Positions 10,740 to 23,745 of a stretch of 64,000 nucleotides of DNA are shown here, in pieces. A program made the translations under genes and the position numbers. The notes beneath the pieces are model-generated. The model had not been told where the DNA came from. It was given only the letters and a program-made list of their open reading frames with translations, and searched no databases. The DNA lies in contig NC_006687.1 of assembly GCF_000091045.1 (NCBI RefSeq), positions 1,404,001-1,468,000 of the forward strand. The letters run 5' to 3'. This stretch comes from Cryptococcus deneoformans JEC21. Lineage: Eukaryota > Basidiomycota > Tremellomycetes > Tremellales > Cryptococcaceae. The first letter of the stretch is position 1. Each line of letters begins with the position of its first letter.

Positions 10740-12503
10740 ATGGCGCCAGCAACATCTCTGTCGGTGGATGACAAGACCAAAGTAAAAAAGGCTATCCCTA
10801 CCTCAAGCTCGACGAACAAGATTATCACCGCTACTGTTGCCCGAATCTATCAAGCCAAGCCCGGTGCTAATTCGTGTGTATCCAGATTTGGGGGAAACGT
10901 GATGGATGAGAAGAATGCAGCTGATAATTGGGACTCTTCTGGATGTAGATGGTCGTACTCTGGTGTCGAAGGAGCACTTGTATTTTGTGTAGACAAGGCG
11001 AAAGGCGGTTTATGGTTTCGAGTTGTAACCCTGTCTGTAAGTGATTGCAGTCGCCAGCTTCTAACTGAATACTCTTCGGCTTACGAGTATACCCCTGTAT
11101 AGTCTGGAAGAGGTGTTATCTGGGAGCATGAATTACCCATCGAAATAGAATACAATCAGGAGAAACCATTTTTCCACACCTGGCAGGGCGATGTAAGCTT
11201 ATAAAGTTCCATCTCTGAACCTCAAGCCATGATACAGTTTATAATGACGAGGCATGGCTGTAGGAAATGCAATTTGCATTTGTTTTTGCTTCAGAGCATG
11301 AAGCGCACGATTTTTACAAAAAGGTCGCCAATAGGTCGAAATATGCTAGTAAGTTTTGCGAGAAATCGTCGGCGTGCTTCACTGTATTTGCTGTGTGCTG
11401 ATAGGTCATCATTCTTTAGTGAAGGCGAAAGAGAAGAAGGAGAAGAAAGAAGAAAAGTCTGCACCGACCAAAAAGCGAAAGGGGAAGATTGACAAATCTA
11501 TGATATCTGGGCCGGTACGTTTCTTTCCCTTGTCCCGTTCACTTCTTTCATGTTCTCCACCGGCTTTGTCTCGCTGATAAGAGCACCCTTCTGCTTCCAG
11601 TCTGTCGACTCATTTAGACACGTCGCTCATATGGGATTCGACTCTGAGAAAGGCTTCTCCTCCACTGGCGTTGACCCAAGCTGGCAAAAATTGCTTGAAC
11701 AACTCACTCAAAAGGGCTTTTCAGAGAAGGATATCAAGAAGAATGAAAAGTTTATCAAGGACTTTGTTGATCAGTCAGGAGGGATCGAGAAAGCCACCGC
11801 CCCGCCACCCGCGGAAGCACCAAAGAAACCTTCACGACCCCCTGCACCACCGACGTCCAGACGGAAACCAGCGCCTCCTCCACCTGCATCTCGCTCCGCC
11901 CGTCCAAGCTCTGTGGCCCAACCGTCCGCTCCATCCGTGCCGCCTCCCCCCCCTCCACCTCCACCGCCGGGCCGTCCAGCAGCCCCTCCATCAGCTCCTC
12001 CATCGGCTCCTTCTGCGCCTCCTCCCCCTCCACCACCTCCACCACCAGTCCGTTCAGACGGTACTGGCGTCGCACCTCCACCCCCTCCTCCACCTCCTCC
12101 CGCTCGTCCCCCTGGGGGTGCGCCACCACCTCCACCACCTCCTCCCACCTCCGCTCCCAGCGCCCCTCCACTCCCCACGGCCAGTGGCGGCCGTTCAGCC
12201 CTCCTCGCGTCTATCCAAGGTAGAGGTGTTCATTCCCTCAAAAAGGTCGACCCTTCTGAACAGAAAGTCTCCGCCCTTGCTGGTGGAGATACAGCTGGTA
12301 CTGGTACTGGTACTGGTACTGGTGCAGCTGCAGTAGGAGCGGGTGCAGGGGCGGTGGCAGGTGGAGGTGCGGCGGCGGCTGTGGCGGCTACGACCGAGGA
12401 TACCCCTGATTTGGCTTCAAGTTTGGCGGCGGCACTGTCGAAGAGGAAGGCGGATATTGGAAGTGATGAGGAGGATGAAGACAGCGATGATGAGTGGGAT
12501 TAG
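10740..12503 (+). CDS. WSP1: WASP family Arp2/3 activator (WH1-CRIB-polyPro-WH2-acidic)
   Basis: A nucleation-promoting factor that binds and activates the Arp2/3 complex to build branched actin at endocytic patches. Exons read as 10740-10873, 10949-11036, 11103-11192, one or two short exons to 11348, then 11405-11514 and 11601-12503. Start: ATG in a CACCATGG context. Order of parts: an N-terminal WH1 domain (GALVFCVDKAKGGLWFRVV, then RGVIWEHEL and KPFFHTWQGD); a Lys-rich basic stretch; a CRIB/GTPase-binding motif (SVDSFRHVAHMGFD); about 110 residues of polyproline runs alternating with Ala/Ser, the profilin/SH3-binding region; a WH2 actin-binding motif (RSALLASIQGRG); and an acidic tail ending in DSDDEWD with the terminal Trp that contacts Arp2/3. 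The exon carrying YNDEA near 11230-11250 could not be joined in frame to HEAHDFYKKV with a canonical intron. The symbol follows the Cryptococcus WASP homologue. Confidence 0.92.
12295..12330 (+). repeat. GGTACT tandem repeat inside WASP
   Basis: Tandem GGTACT units encode alternating Gly-Thr between the WH2 motif and the acidic tail. The repeat is a multiple of three, so length changes keep the frame. Confidence 0.7.
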
Positions 12504-13325
12504 AGAGTGCGTCAAATGTAGCAAATGTCTGAGAGTGTATCGAAAAGGCTAGCGAGCTCAGAGAGAATGAGGAACAGGGATAGATACAGAATGACTGACT
12601 AGGTGTAGTTTTTGTTTAATGCTAATTGTACATCTGCACCATCATGCGTTGGATTGTATCAGGGAGGGGTCTACGATAACTTCGGTCGGTTACAGCTTCA
12701 TTTGGATCGAGGGGTTGAGTGCACTGGCAAGAACACACGCAAGTCAGAGCTCGAACCCCAAGCTTTTCCTTCCCCATTCCATTCGCAAGAAATTCAGTTC
12801 CCGATGATGGCAACCCGCTTAACGTCAAGAGAAAGGCAAAGGAAGATAACCCATCCCCAAATGTATTCATAAATCGTATAGAAGAAGGTACCAAATGACT
12901 AGAATAACTAGAATACCATATAGTAACCTTCAAAAAGAGGCGTCCAAAAGAAAGAAAAAGGACACAAGTGAAAAAAAGACGAGAGACGACAAGAGCCCAT
13001 TCCGGAAAGCATAAAATAAACAACCTTGATTACACAAAGTATCCTATCTCGATTAAGTGGGAAAATCGGAGAAACAGAATGAGAGAAGAGTGGAAGAGGA
13101 GGAATAATGGGACCGAGGGGTAGTAAAGGGTATAACCCGCGAAAAGGTGAGATGATAAAGAGGAATTAAGGAAAATAGAATAAAGATAAAAAAGTCTACG
13201 TTGAATAAATTGGTGTCTTCTATAATCAGCCCCTTTTCTTAAACTTCTTGAACTTCTTGGCTGCTTTCCCCCCTTCTCTATCTTGTTCTCACTTCGTCTC
13301 CTCTTCCCGCCGTATCCTCTCCGAT
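12504..13325. other. Convergent 3' intergenic region
   Basis: Lies between the 3' ends of WASP (+) and the SR-protein kinase (-). Short AT-rich tracts at 12860-13210 suit 3' UTRs and polyadenylation; no gene seen. Confidence 0.5.
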
Positions 13326-15596
<2,271 letters not shown>

Positions 15597-17709
15597 GTTC
15601 GAAGATGAAAGAATGTTGACGAGTAATGTGTTGAGTCCCGGTATGTGTTGTTGAGTTAAGGTTAATATTCACCGATGATGGGCGGAGAGCGCGGATCAAT
15701 AATCGATTTATTACAATCGTTTCCCAGTTAGGGCGCGCTCGGCGGCGAAAGGCGGGATGAATAAGAGTATGGATCGATGTGAAGAGTACAGAAGAAGGAT
15801 GTCGTGTCGGGTGTTGTCAACAAATGGGCGGAAGGGTAATGGAATGGAGCTCTGCGCCGCGAGGTGCGTTGCTGCAAAGTGGCGGGGTGCGACGTGCGGA
15901 TGGGTGCGTGACACCGTCTATTGCCGGGGCGTGGGAGCGGTCGTAGCTGTGTCTGCTGGCCGGCGGTGGTGAGAGGAGCAATGGTGGGGCTGAGAGGGAT
16001 GCTGATGGCGAAGAAGAGGCGGATTCCAGACGGTGGAATCAGGACAGTCTAGTAACCAGTTACAGGGGAGAGGGAAGAGGGCAAGAAGCGAGAGCGACAA
16101 GATAACGCTACGGGATGTCTAAGGGTCAAGGGTAATCCAGGGGTGAGCCACACCACTAATCACTAATCGCCTTTCTAATCCCACTTTCTAATTGGTCCGC
16201 CACCGGCATTACAATCCCACTCCAATCTATTACAGTTTATCAATAGAAATATGGCGGGGATTCAAAAACAAATAAGAACAAGGCCCAGAGCCTAAATCCG
16301 TAGCCGCAAGCGCTGTCAGAATATATCGACGCCTGCTTGTCATCATGCATCGTACCATACATTCGTCTCAGTCTATCCCCGATGGGTTTTGCGGATTTCA
16401 CATGCGATAAGGACCTTCCCGCCATGCTCTTCTTTATGGTCTATCATTGCATGTTGACTGGCTGAGACAACACATCACATCCAGCCAACCACAGCGTCGG
16501 ATTTTATGCGTTTTTGGTGAGTCGGTCAACGGTGGACGCAATTAGATCTGCCCATCAGGATTGGTTTTTGTTATTCAACAGGGCAAGGGCAGGACCCGTG
16601 GAAACTGGAGGTCGGGCTTCGCGGCGGGCCCTTTCGGCACTCCGACACCTGAGCGCTTCGTCGGCGCACGTCCGAAAGATCCGATGCCATAATCCACGTG
16701 GAGGTGGAGGTCGTCGGTGGAGGTTCAACCAATCAGTGCAGGGCATTCTTCAGCGCTTTTCCCATACGCAGCATGATATGTTCTCTTTTCTTCAGTTCTT
16801 TATTCCTCTGTTTTGACTTCTCCAGTACTTTGATTTGTTCTTCACGTCCCTTTTACCTGTTGTTTAACCTGCTCAAAGCGGTTAGTAATTACATTGTGAT
16901 ATCATCATATTTCCCATTCTTCGTCTATCGCCTCTGCCTCACGCATCACGCGTGATGCACGACCTCTTAATCAACCTTGGCCTTGCTGTACCTGTTACTG
17001 TTAGAGACAGGAACTTGCAACTTATAAAAACACCGTTATGCTTACCCACACCAACACCTATCAGAATTATAGCAAGGAAAATAACACCGAACAGGTTCCC
17101 GCCGGAGGCGCCCTAGGAACGCTCGTATCACATGACTCTTCACCAAGATTGCTGATTCATGATCACTGAAGAAAGACAAATGCAATGCAATGCAATTCAA
17201 AAACGAGTTCTTCAGTAAGACGTTGCTGAGGGGTAAAATCCTCATTGCCTGTTAAACATGAGCAGTTTCGCCTTGCATTATTTGCTTTGCGCTGAATATC
17301 CCCTCCTCAGCCTCTTCGTCACAGCCTGAAAATGGTCATGGTCGGGCAAGGGGCCGCATTTCCTTGTTAGGTCAAAATATCGGTAGATCTACTGCAGAAA
17401 AGATCGACATCGAATAAATGAGCGAAAATGCATGATAGGTGTTGTTTTGTTTGGGTTGTGGAACTTTGCACCTGAACATATTAACGTGCTGATTTACGGT
17501 TATTATTTAATTATGAGTGATTTAAATGGAGATGAGAGACTTTGGATCTACAATTTCAAGCTCTAATAAACCCGAGCAACGGAGAGCCTCATGGGAAAGC
17601 CTTTGTATAAATATTCTATCAAACAGTATTTACGTACAATTCGGCAAACCCAAAGTCGCTATGGACTTAATTGATTGAGGCTCACCCATGTTCGTCTAGT
17701 CAAATATGT
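15597..17709. other. Long intergenic region upstream of the SR-protein kinase
   Basis: About 2.1 kb between two minus-strand genes. I see no ORF with splice continuity, no tRNA and no long repeat. The 400 bp next to 15596 is probably the kinase promoter; 16930-17650 is AT-rich and featureless to the eye. Confidence 0.45.
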
Positions 17710-20700
17710 TCATCTTGTTGGTCTTTCTTCGCACATATTTACCAACGCCCTTGGTCCAATGTCACCACATCTTTCCTCCCCCATTCTCACGTTCGTTCCT
17801 TCTTTCCTCTTGAACGCCAAAATAGAACAACACAAAGTCTTGCGGAAAATTATATCGACACCGCACTCGCAGCTGCGTTCGTGCTCAATTAATACTCGTG
17901 CTTGCCAGCCATCTCTCGAGATCCTACCGAAAAGGAAATACATATCAGCTCGCCATTCCTATACATAGAGATAAAGAAGAACCATCCTGAGGAGAACCAT
18001 CCAAAAAAGAACCAGATAATTACTTACACTTCGAGGCAGCCCACTCTTTGGCGGCCTTACTCCACTCTCCATCCCAGGTGTCAAATCCACCCCACCCCTT
18101 CCACCTCGAGCATAACGTTTCATAAGGGGGAATTTATCTCTTGTACCCACTGCATCCGTTTTTATAGAGGTGACACTGGAATTAGCTCTAGAGAAACCGC
18201 CATCTTTGTTAAAGTGCTTAGGCGGTGAACGAGCAGAGTGTGAGGGAAGGTTTCGGCAAGGTTGAAGAGCAGTGAGGGTGCGACGGCTCGCGGCGCTGGA
18301 TGGTCTATTTTTGGTGTTGTTATTGGGTTGGAATGATGAAGCCACGTTTGCTCGAGGAGAGATGGATGCGGTAACAGTAGTTTCTTTGGAAAACGAGAAA
18401 GTGAAGGGTACAGTAGAGGTCGGAAGACTGTTTGAGACGAAAGTCGGAGTTGAAATTGAATTTGCGGACGGAGGGGCTGGCACAGGACGACTAGGTAATT
18501 GCCGAACTATTGTATTCGACAAAGCGCTTTCCTTTGCGTTTCCATCATGCTTCTGATCTCCTCCAATCTTGATCTTTTCACCAGGTAAAGGCGACTTGCT
18601 AGGTGGTGTAGGCGGCGCCGGCGAGTCTTGCTTTCCTAAGGTGAACGGGTGTCGAGGTCTGATTGGCGTCTTCGGCTCTTTCTCCTTCTCTTTTTCTTTT
18701 CCCCGAACTTCCACACCCTTGATTGCCTTGAAGCTCCCTGTCCTCTTCATATTGTTTGGCTCTACATTAGGATCAACACGCAAAAGGGACGCTACCCCCT
18801 CTTTACTTCTAAGCTTCTCTTCAAGCCCAAGCCCATCTGCGAGCCCACCTCCAAACCCGAGACCAGATCCAGGGATGATAGCCCGACTCCAGCCAAGTTG
18901 GTCAAGAGATGCAGAGAGGATATACGAGGTGACGGGCGAGTAAGGAGTAGGAGGGGATGAGGACGTTGTTGATGTGGATAGGATGGGTGTTGCTGGCATA
19001 AGAGCTGCAGAAGTGGTATGAGTAACGCGGATTGGTGTGGTTGGTATAGACGGTTTCGCAGGCTCGGTGAGAGTAAGAGCACTAGGCGGAGAGGCGGGAG
19101 AGCCAGTGACCTCGGCTGAAAGCAGTTGGGATGCCGTATTCTTCTTGCCCTCCTCTTCCTCGCTGTCATTAACAAGCTTCTTTTCCCCTGTTTGCCAAAG
19201 TTAGTGTGAGGTGTAGGGAGAGGGGAGAGAGGGTTCAAAAAAAAGAAGGGAAGGCAGGCGACTTACGGATGTCATCGTCATCTTTTTTCTCGTCTTCATT
19301 TTCATTTTCATTTTCATCTCCATCTACGACTTTTGGCTTCACCATTTCTTTCTGCTCTGCCATCTCATTCTTCAGCTCCTGATCTTCAATAACCTTCCTC
19401 CCGGCTCCATCGAGCGCTAGCAATGTAGATGCCGCAACAGACACTTGTCTGCCCCTCTCCCTCTCCTTAGCGTCTAATTCCTGTCCGTTGGTTGATGGCA
19501 TGGAAAAGATCGAAACAGAGCGGGATACGGAGATTTGCACGTCGTGCCCTGAATCATTTATATTTTCAAACCCGTTTTCATCTCCTTCACCGTTCCCGAG
19601 ACAGTTATCATCGTCATTCCCAGTATCCTGAGCCTGTGCTGGCAGGTCGGCCGCAGAAGGCGAGGGAGAAGAGGAAGGAGGAGAGGACGGGGCGAAAGGA
19701 GTGTAGTGACCTAGTGTTTCAAAGCTTTTTCGACCAAGTTTGGACTTGGCGATGATAAGATTAGCCGTGGAGTTGCTGTCAGTGTTGGCATGGAGGGCGA
19801 GATTGGTGGAGTTGGCGGAAGTGGTGAATGGGAATGGTTTGGAAGTGCCAGAATGGGCATTGGGACTGGATATGGAGACCGAGTCGCGGAGAGGTGCCCA
19901 GGTAGGTGTATGAATAATGGAAGACGTTTGTGTTTGTGGTTTCAATTGTTGAGTTACAGACTTAAAAGGTAAAGAACGGTGATCCGGACTCGGTGTCCAG
20001 TTGGGGTACGATACAGGGAGCGTGGGTACCATCCTCCCACCAAGGCTCGACAAAGGAACAGGAGCGGGTGTCGTCGACCTCCTGGGCGGGACGGGTCCTC
20101 TTCGCCAGTTATTTGGACTTTTGCCTCGTTCTCGTTCACGGTCGTAATGCTGTTGATGTTGATGGCCGGAAATATTGTCGGACAAAGCTCTATATTTCAA
20201 AGCACAAGGGCTTCCCTCACCTCCACCCCTTGCGCCGTTCCCCCCCACACCACCAGCGCCGACGCGGGTGGAAAGGGCAGCAACCTTTGCACGCCATTCG
20301 CGCTCAGCCCGTCGAGCAGATTTGACAGATCCAGATCGAGCGGATTTAGTGCCAGCTCGTTTCCCCAAGGAGTACGAGTGGGTCGAAGAATGTGAATCGG
20401 GGGAGAAGCCAGGAGAGGTGGGTGATGATGAAGAAGGGCAAAGATGAAGAGGAGTAATGGAGGAAGAGATGGGATATGGAATAGTTTGGCGGATTGTTGA
20501 AGTAGACGGTGGAGATCTGGAAGCGGTAGCATGAGGAGCAGTGGCCAAAGATCTTTTGTATCCAATCATAGTCGTACTTTCTGTACCTTTTCCCTTCCCC
20601 ATTCCAAGCCTAAATCCTTTGCTCCATGTACTGCCCTCCAATGGTCCAACGCCTTGTCCGTCATGATCCTGATTGTTTTGACGGATATGGATGCCGACTT

Positions 20701-21609
20701 CTGTCTCCGCTTCGATCACCATCGCTTCGAAAGCTTTTAACTCTTGTTTGTCATTGATTCTCTCGACCCTCTCAACCCGTTCGTCTTTTTCTGCTCTTCC
20801 TACCTTGTTTGGCTTGTCTACCCTGCATACCTTCATATCATTCTCTCCAGAAGAGGAAGGCACAAAAGTGATACCGGCGGTGATAGCTGTGGGAGTACTA
20901 ACTGTATCCGCTCGACGATGTTGGCGTGAACGTGAACGCTGTGATTGCGAGAAAGACCGGATAAGGCCGATGGATTTATTTGTGCTCGTTGCAGAAATGG
21001 CTTGAAGGGGGGTGTTATGGAAGTTGGAGGTGATGACAGGTGCGGAATGGGGAGGGCAATAAAATTCTGGCAAAGGGGGTTGAGTATGAGGTCCTTGATG
21101 ATATGCACAAGTAGAAGTTGGGGTAATCATTGCAGGTTTCGAAGTGTTATCGCTAGCTCTCCCTCCCCCACCTTCCTCACCGCTATTCTTGCTACCATGA
21201 TTTTGACCCTCAGTTTCAAGCTCGATTCGACCGTTAACTTGACCCATATTGCTGTTGACTGACAATGGAAGTTCAAATGGGAATTGTGGTGGGACAAGTG
21301 GCGGTGAAGAAGAGGTAGATGGACACCCAAGATGAGCTGGGTGCTGGCGTTGATGTTGTGGAGATGGAGACGGTGGGCGAGATGATTTGTGAGAGAAGAA
21401 GATTGAATGGAAAGGGGATCGCATGGCGGGCGATGGAGAGATGACTTTCGGAAGTTGATCAACAGTAAACAGCGGTGTTATCGCCTTCCTGCCGGCTTTG
21501 TCAACTTTGCTTCGATGAATAATTGGTCCTCGACAGTCAATTGTAACAGGGTCAAGAGGCTGGAAAACTACTTACAACGGGACCTTCTTCGGTTGAGATA
21601 GTAGACATA
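17710..21609 (-). CDS. Very large Ser/Pro/Thr-rich protein of unknown function
   Basis: The main exon is open from about 21560 down to 19266, with ATGs at 21424 and possibly an upstream exon at 21609 (MSTISTEEGPV before GTAAGT). A canonical intron (donor GTAAGT at 19265, acceptor near 19185) joins it to an exon starting GEKKLVNDSEEEEGKK that continues to GVRPPKSGLPRS, where another GTAAGT donor occurs near 18038; a short last exon reading EWRADMYFLFGRIS would then end at 17710. Total about 1,150 residues or more. Composition is Ser, Pro, Thr, Asn and charged residues, with basic patches (RSRSRQHRRADT, SARRAEREWRAKV), an acidic run (DENENENEDEKKDDDD) and many SP/TP sites. No folded domain recognised; the pattern suits an intrinsically disordered regulator or scaffold. 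The start and the final exon are uncertain. Confidence 0.6.
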
Positions 21610-21948
21610 CAAACAACGAAAGAAACGGGGGAAACAGGAAAAAGCAGCAGACAACAAAGATGCACAGGATTGGATAAAGAGGATCGGGTTTGAAAGGCAG
21701 CGTAACAGCATGGTGTGGCTGTACGATGTCAGTTTCAGGTTCACAGTTGTGTGATGTGTTCATGTGTGTATATCGACAATGAGAGGTGTCTGAAAAGATG
21801 ATAGAATAATATGATGACAAGATGGACAATCTTCGAGAAATTCTTCGCCTACGAGACGCAGTGAGATGATATCAAGCGAAAGTAAAGGCGAAAAATAGAT
21901 TCTACGCACTTTGTCGGCAAAAGAAAGTGCCAGGGAAAGATGTAAGAG

Positions 21949-22269
21949 TCAGCCAAATAAGACATGATGCACACCCCGTGTCTGTGCCTTGTGCATCATT
22001 CCATTACATTTTTCTTCTGAGAGGAAGTCCGGTGATCCTTCTGCAAAACGCGGAAAGGGGTTTTTGAAGGGTGGATCTTTATGTTTCGGGCTCGATGTTT
22101 CGTTGAGAGAAGAAGAGTCGGTTTTATCCAGTGGACTGGCAACTTGGCCGGGAGGTGGGTGGAGGCCTAGAGGGATGTGAAGGGGATTGGGAAAGTGGAG
22201 AAGCTGTGGGAGCTGGTGGATGTGTGAATAAGGTGCTAGCGAAGCGCAAGTCACGTCAGCTCTATTCAA
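21949..22269 (-). CDS. Possible 5' exon or small Pro-rich ORF
   Basis: An ATG-initiated frame of 106 codons (MNRADVTCASLAPYSHIH, then Pro/Ser-rich, then PRFAEGSPDFLSEEKCNG). A GTAATG within that end could act as donor, and the ORF lies upstream of and on the same strand as the large Ser/Pro-rich gene. It may therefore be an upstream exon of that gene; if independent, it is an unknown small protein. Confidence 0.3.
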   Translation of the reverse strand: MNRADVTCASLAPYSHIHQLPQLLHFPNPLHIPLGLHPPPGQVASPLDKTDSSSLNETSSPKHKDPPFKNPFPRFAEGSPDFLSEEKCNGMMHKAQTRGVHHVLFG

Positions 22270-23143
22270 TCAGCCCTTCCTAAAAAGGCAGGAAAAGCAC
22301 CCTTCCTTCCAACCCTGCTTCATACGCACAGATTCTTTCGTCATCCCTGTCCGTGCACCTGCGTTGAGTGCCTTTAATTTCTCACACGCCCCTTTCACCC
22401 ACCTCGGCTTTCTCTCTTGTCTCAGAACTTTAATCTGTGTGTTTGATTCCAGTTTCGATCAAGGTGTTTGACACTAAAACGACATGCTGTCAGGAATTTG
22501 AAAGCTTAGGGTTGGGGCGTTGACAGCTCACTCTCCACAATGAAACCTTAACCATCGGGAAAGTATTTGCGAACTGCGAAGAGACATGAGATAGAGAATA
22601 ATTGGCCTCTCGCGATGGAAGAACTTTGGACGATCTTCCTCCGAATGGGCGTGAGTTATAATGTCACTTTCCAACTCTCACAAGTCCTCATCCCGGTTTT
22701 CCCATCTTTGTCCTTTCGGAACCACCCACCACGTCTTTTTGGAGCATGGGTCGAAGCCCAATGCCCAGCAGTGGCTGTAGGCCGGAGGTTTCATGTTCCG
22801 ATGGTGTTCCCATTATATTTCGAATGTTTCCCCACATCAACTCCCACCTCTTTACAAAATCGAGGCTATCGTAAATCTCTTCTTCCCTTTTAGCTTCATT
22901 TTCTGCGCTTTGGGCGTGTCGGTGTCCTCAGGTTGTTTCGTTTTCAACCATCGTCAAAAAACCATCCGTGGTAAGAAGGTGATTAAAGAGCTGAGTTGCA
23001 ACGTAAACATGGAGACAGGAGTCAATGTGGCGGGATGATCTGGCACAGTATGGATGAAGGAGACTGTGAGTACCAGACTGGCTTCTTCATCGTTCTTTCC
23101 ATCTTGCCGACGACGAGGAAGCCGGGCCGAAGGTGTGCTAGAA

Positions 23144-23167
23144 AGCGGAGATTTACATATCTCCGCT
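23144..23167. repeat. 9-bp perfect inverted repeat, 6-base loop
   Basis: AGCGGAGAT, then TTACAT, then ATCTCCGCT. All nine pairs are Watson-Crick. It could form a hairpin in RNA or be a dyad binding site. Confidence 0.65.
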
Positions 23168-23408
23168 CCTTATCATAAGCTGCCCGCCGGCAAACGAATC
23201 GCCTGTGGTCTCGTACCGACTCGGTTTCATTATATTCGTTGGTGTTTATCTGATCGTCGTGGTTTGTCCAGAGTTGGGCACGAATAGCGAGACTTGTAGG
23301 CTGGTAGGCTCGCATTTTTTCAAAGTACGTATCGCAGCTCATCATGCTAAAAGTCTAATCGATCATAGCTGATGTGGTCTCTCCTAAATATAAAGTTAAG
23401 CGGGTTTC

Positions 23409-23422
23409 GCTACGTACGTAGC
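23409..23422. promoter_or_regulatory. Perfect 14-bp palindrome GCTACGTACGTAGC
   Basis: Self-complementary with an ACGT core repeated twice, 324 bp upstream of the membrane-protein start at 23746. The ACGT core resembles bZIP half-sites, but no factor is assigned. Confidence 0.4.
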
Positions 23423-23745
23423 TCCCGCTATAGAGTCTTCCCAGGAGCGGACATTGCAGCTATCAGATGGTAGTCATTATGGAGAGATTTCTTCATCCTT
23501 TTTCCCTAGGCAATGATCCACCGCTCGATATCGCTGTAGATGATCGTCATCCTTTCTTATATCCACCCCTTATTGCTAGACAAAGGACTGGTAAAAAACC
23601 ACCAAAACGTACTGATTACATTGCGAACCTGATGATATTTCAGTCTCCAAGCTAGCTGGCTATCCTTGATTGGGCTTAAATCGCTCTGAAGACCAATCGC
23701 ATCAAGTGCCATCTCGCCTACCTCCACCGGACCGAAAACAAAACG

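Larger units (their letters stand above)
22270..23745. other. Divergent intergenic region with two short palindromes
   Basis: About 1.5 kb between divergent genes and probably containing both promoters. It holds a hairpin at 23144-23167 and a palindrome at 23409-23422 (listed separately). A 107-codon ORF at 23022-23345 (-) overlaps the hairpin and is not supported by anything else. Confidence 0.45.

Noticed and set aside
11755..12178. Minus-strand ORFs of 135-138 codons rich in Gly/Glu
   Set aside because: They are the antisense of the WASP polyproline region; the composition follows from CCN codons on the plus strand.
23022..23345. 107-codon minus ORF with ATG
   Set aside because: Contains a perfect hairpin, has no similarity that I recognise and lies in a promoter-like spacer; not enough to call a gene.
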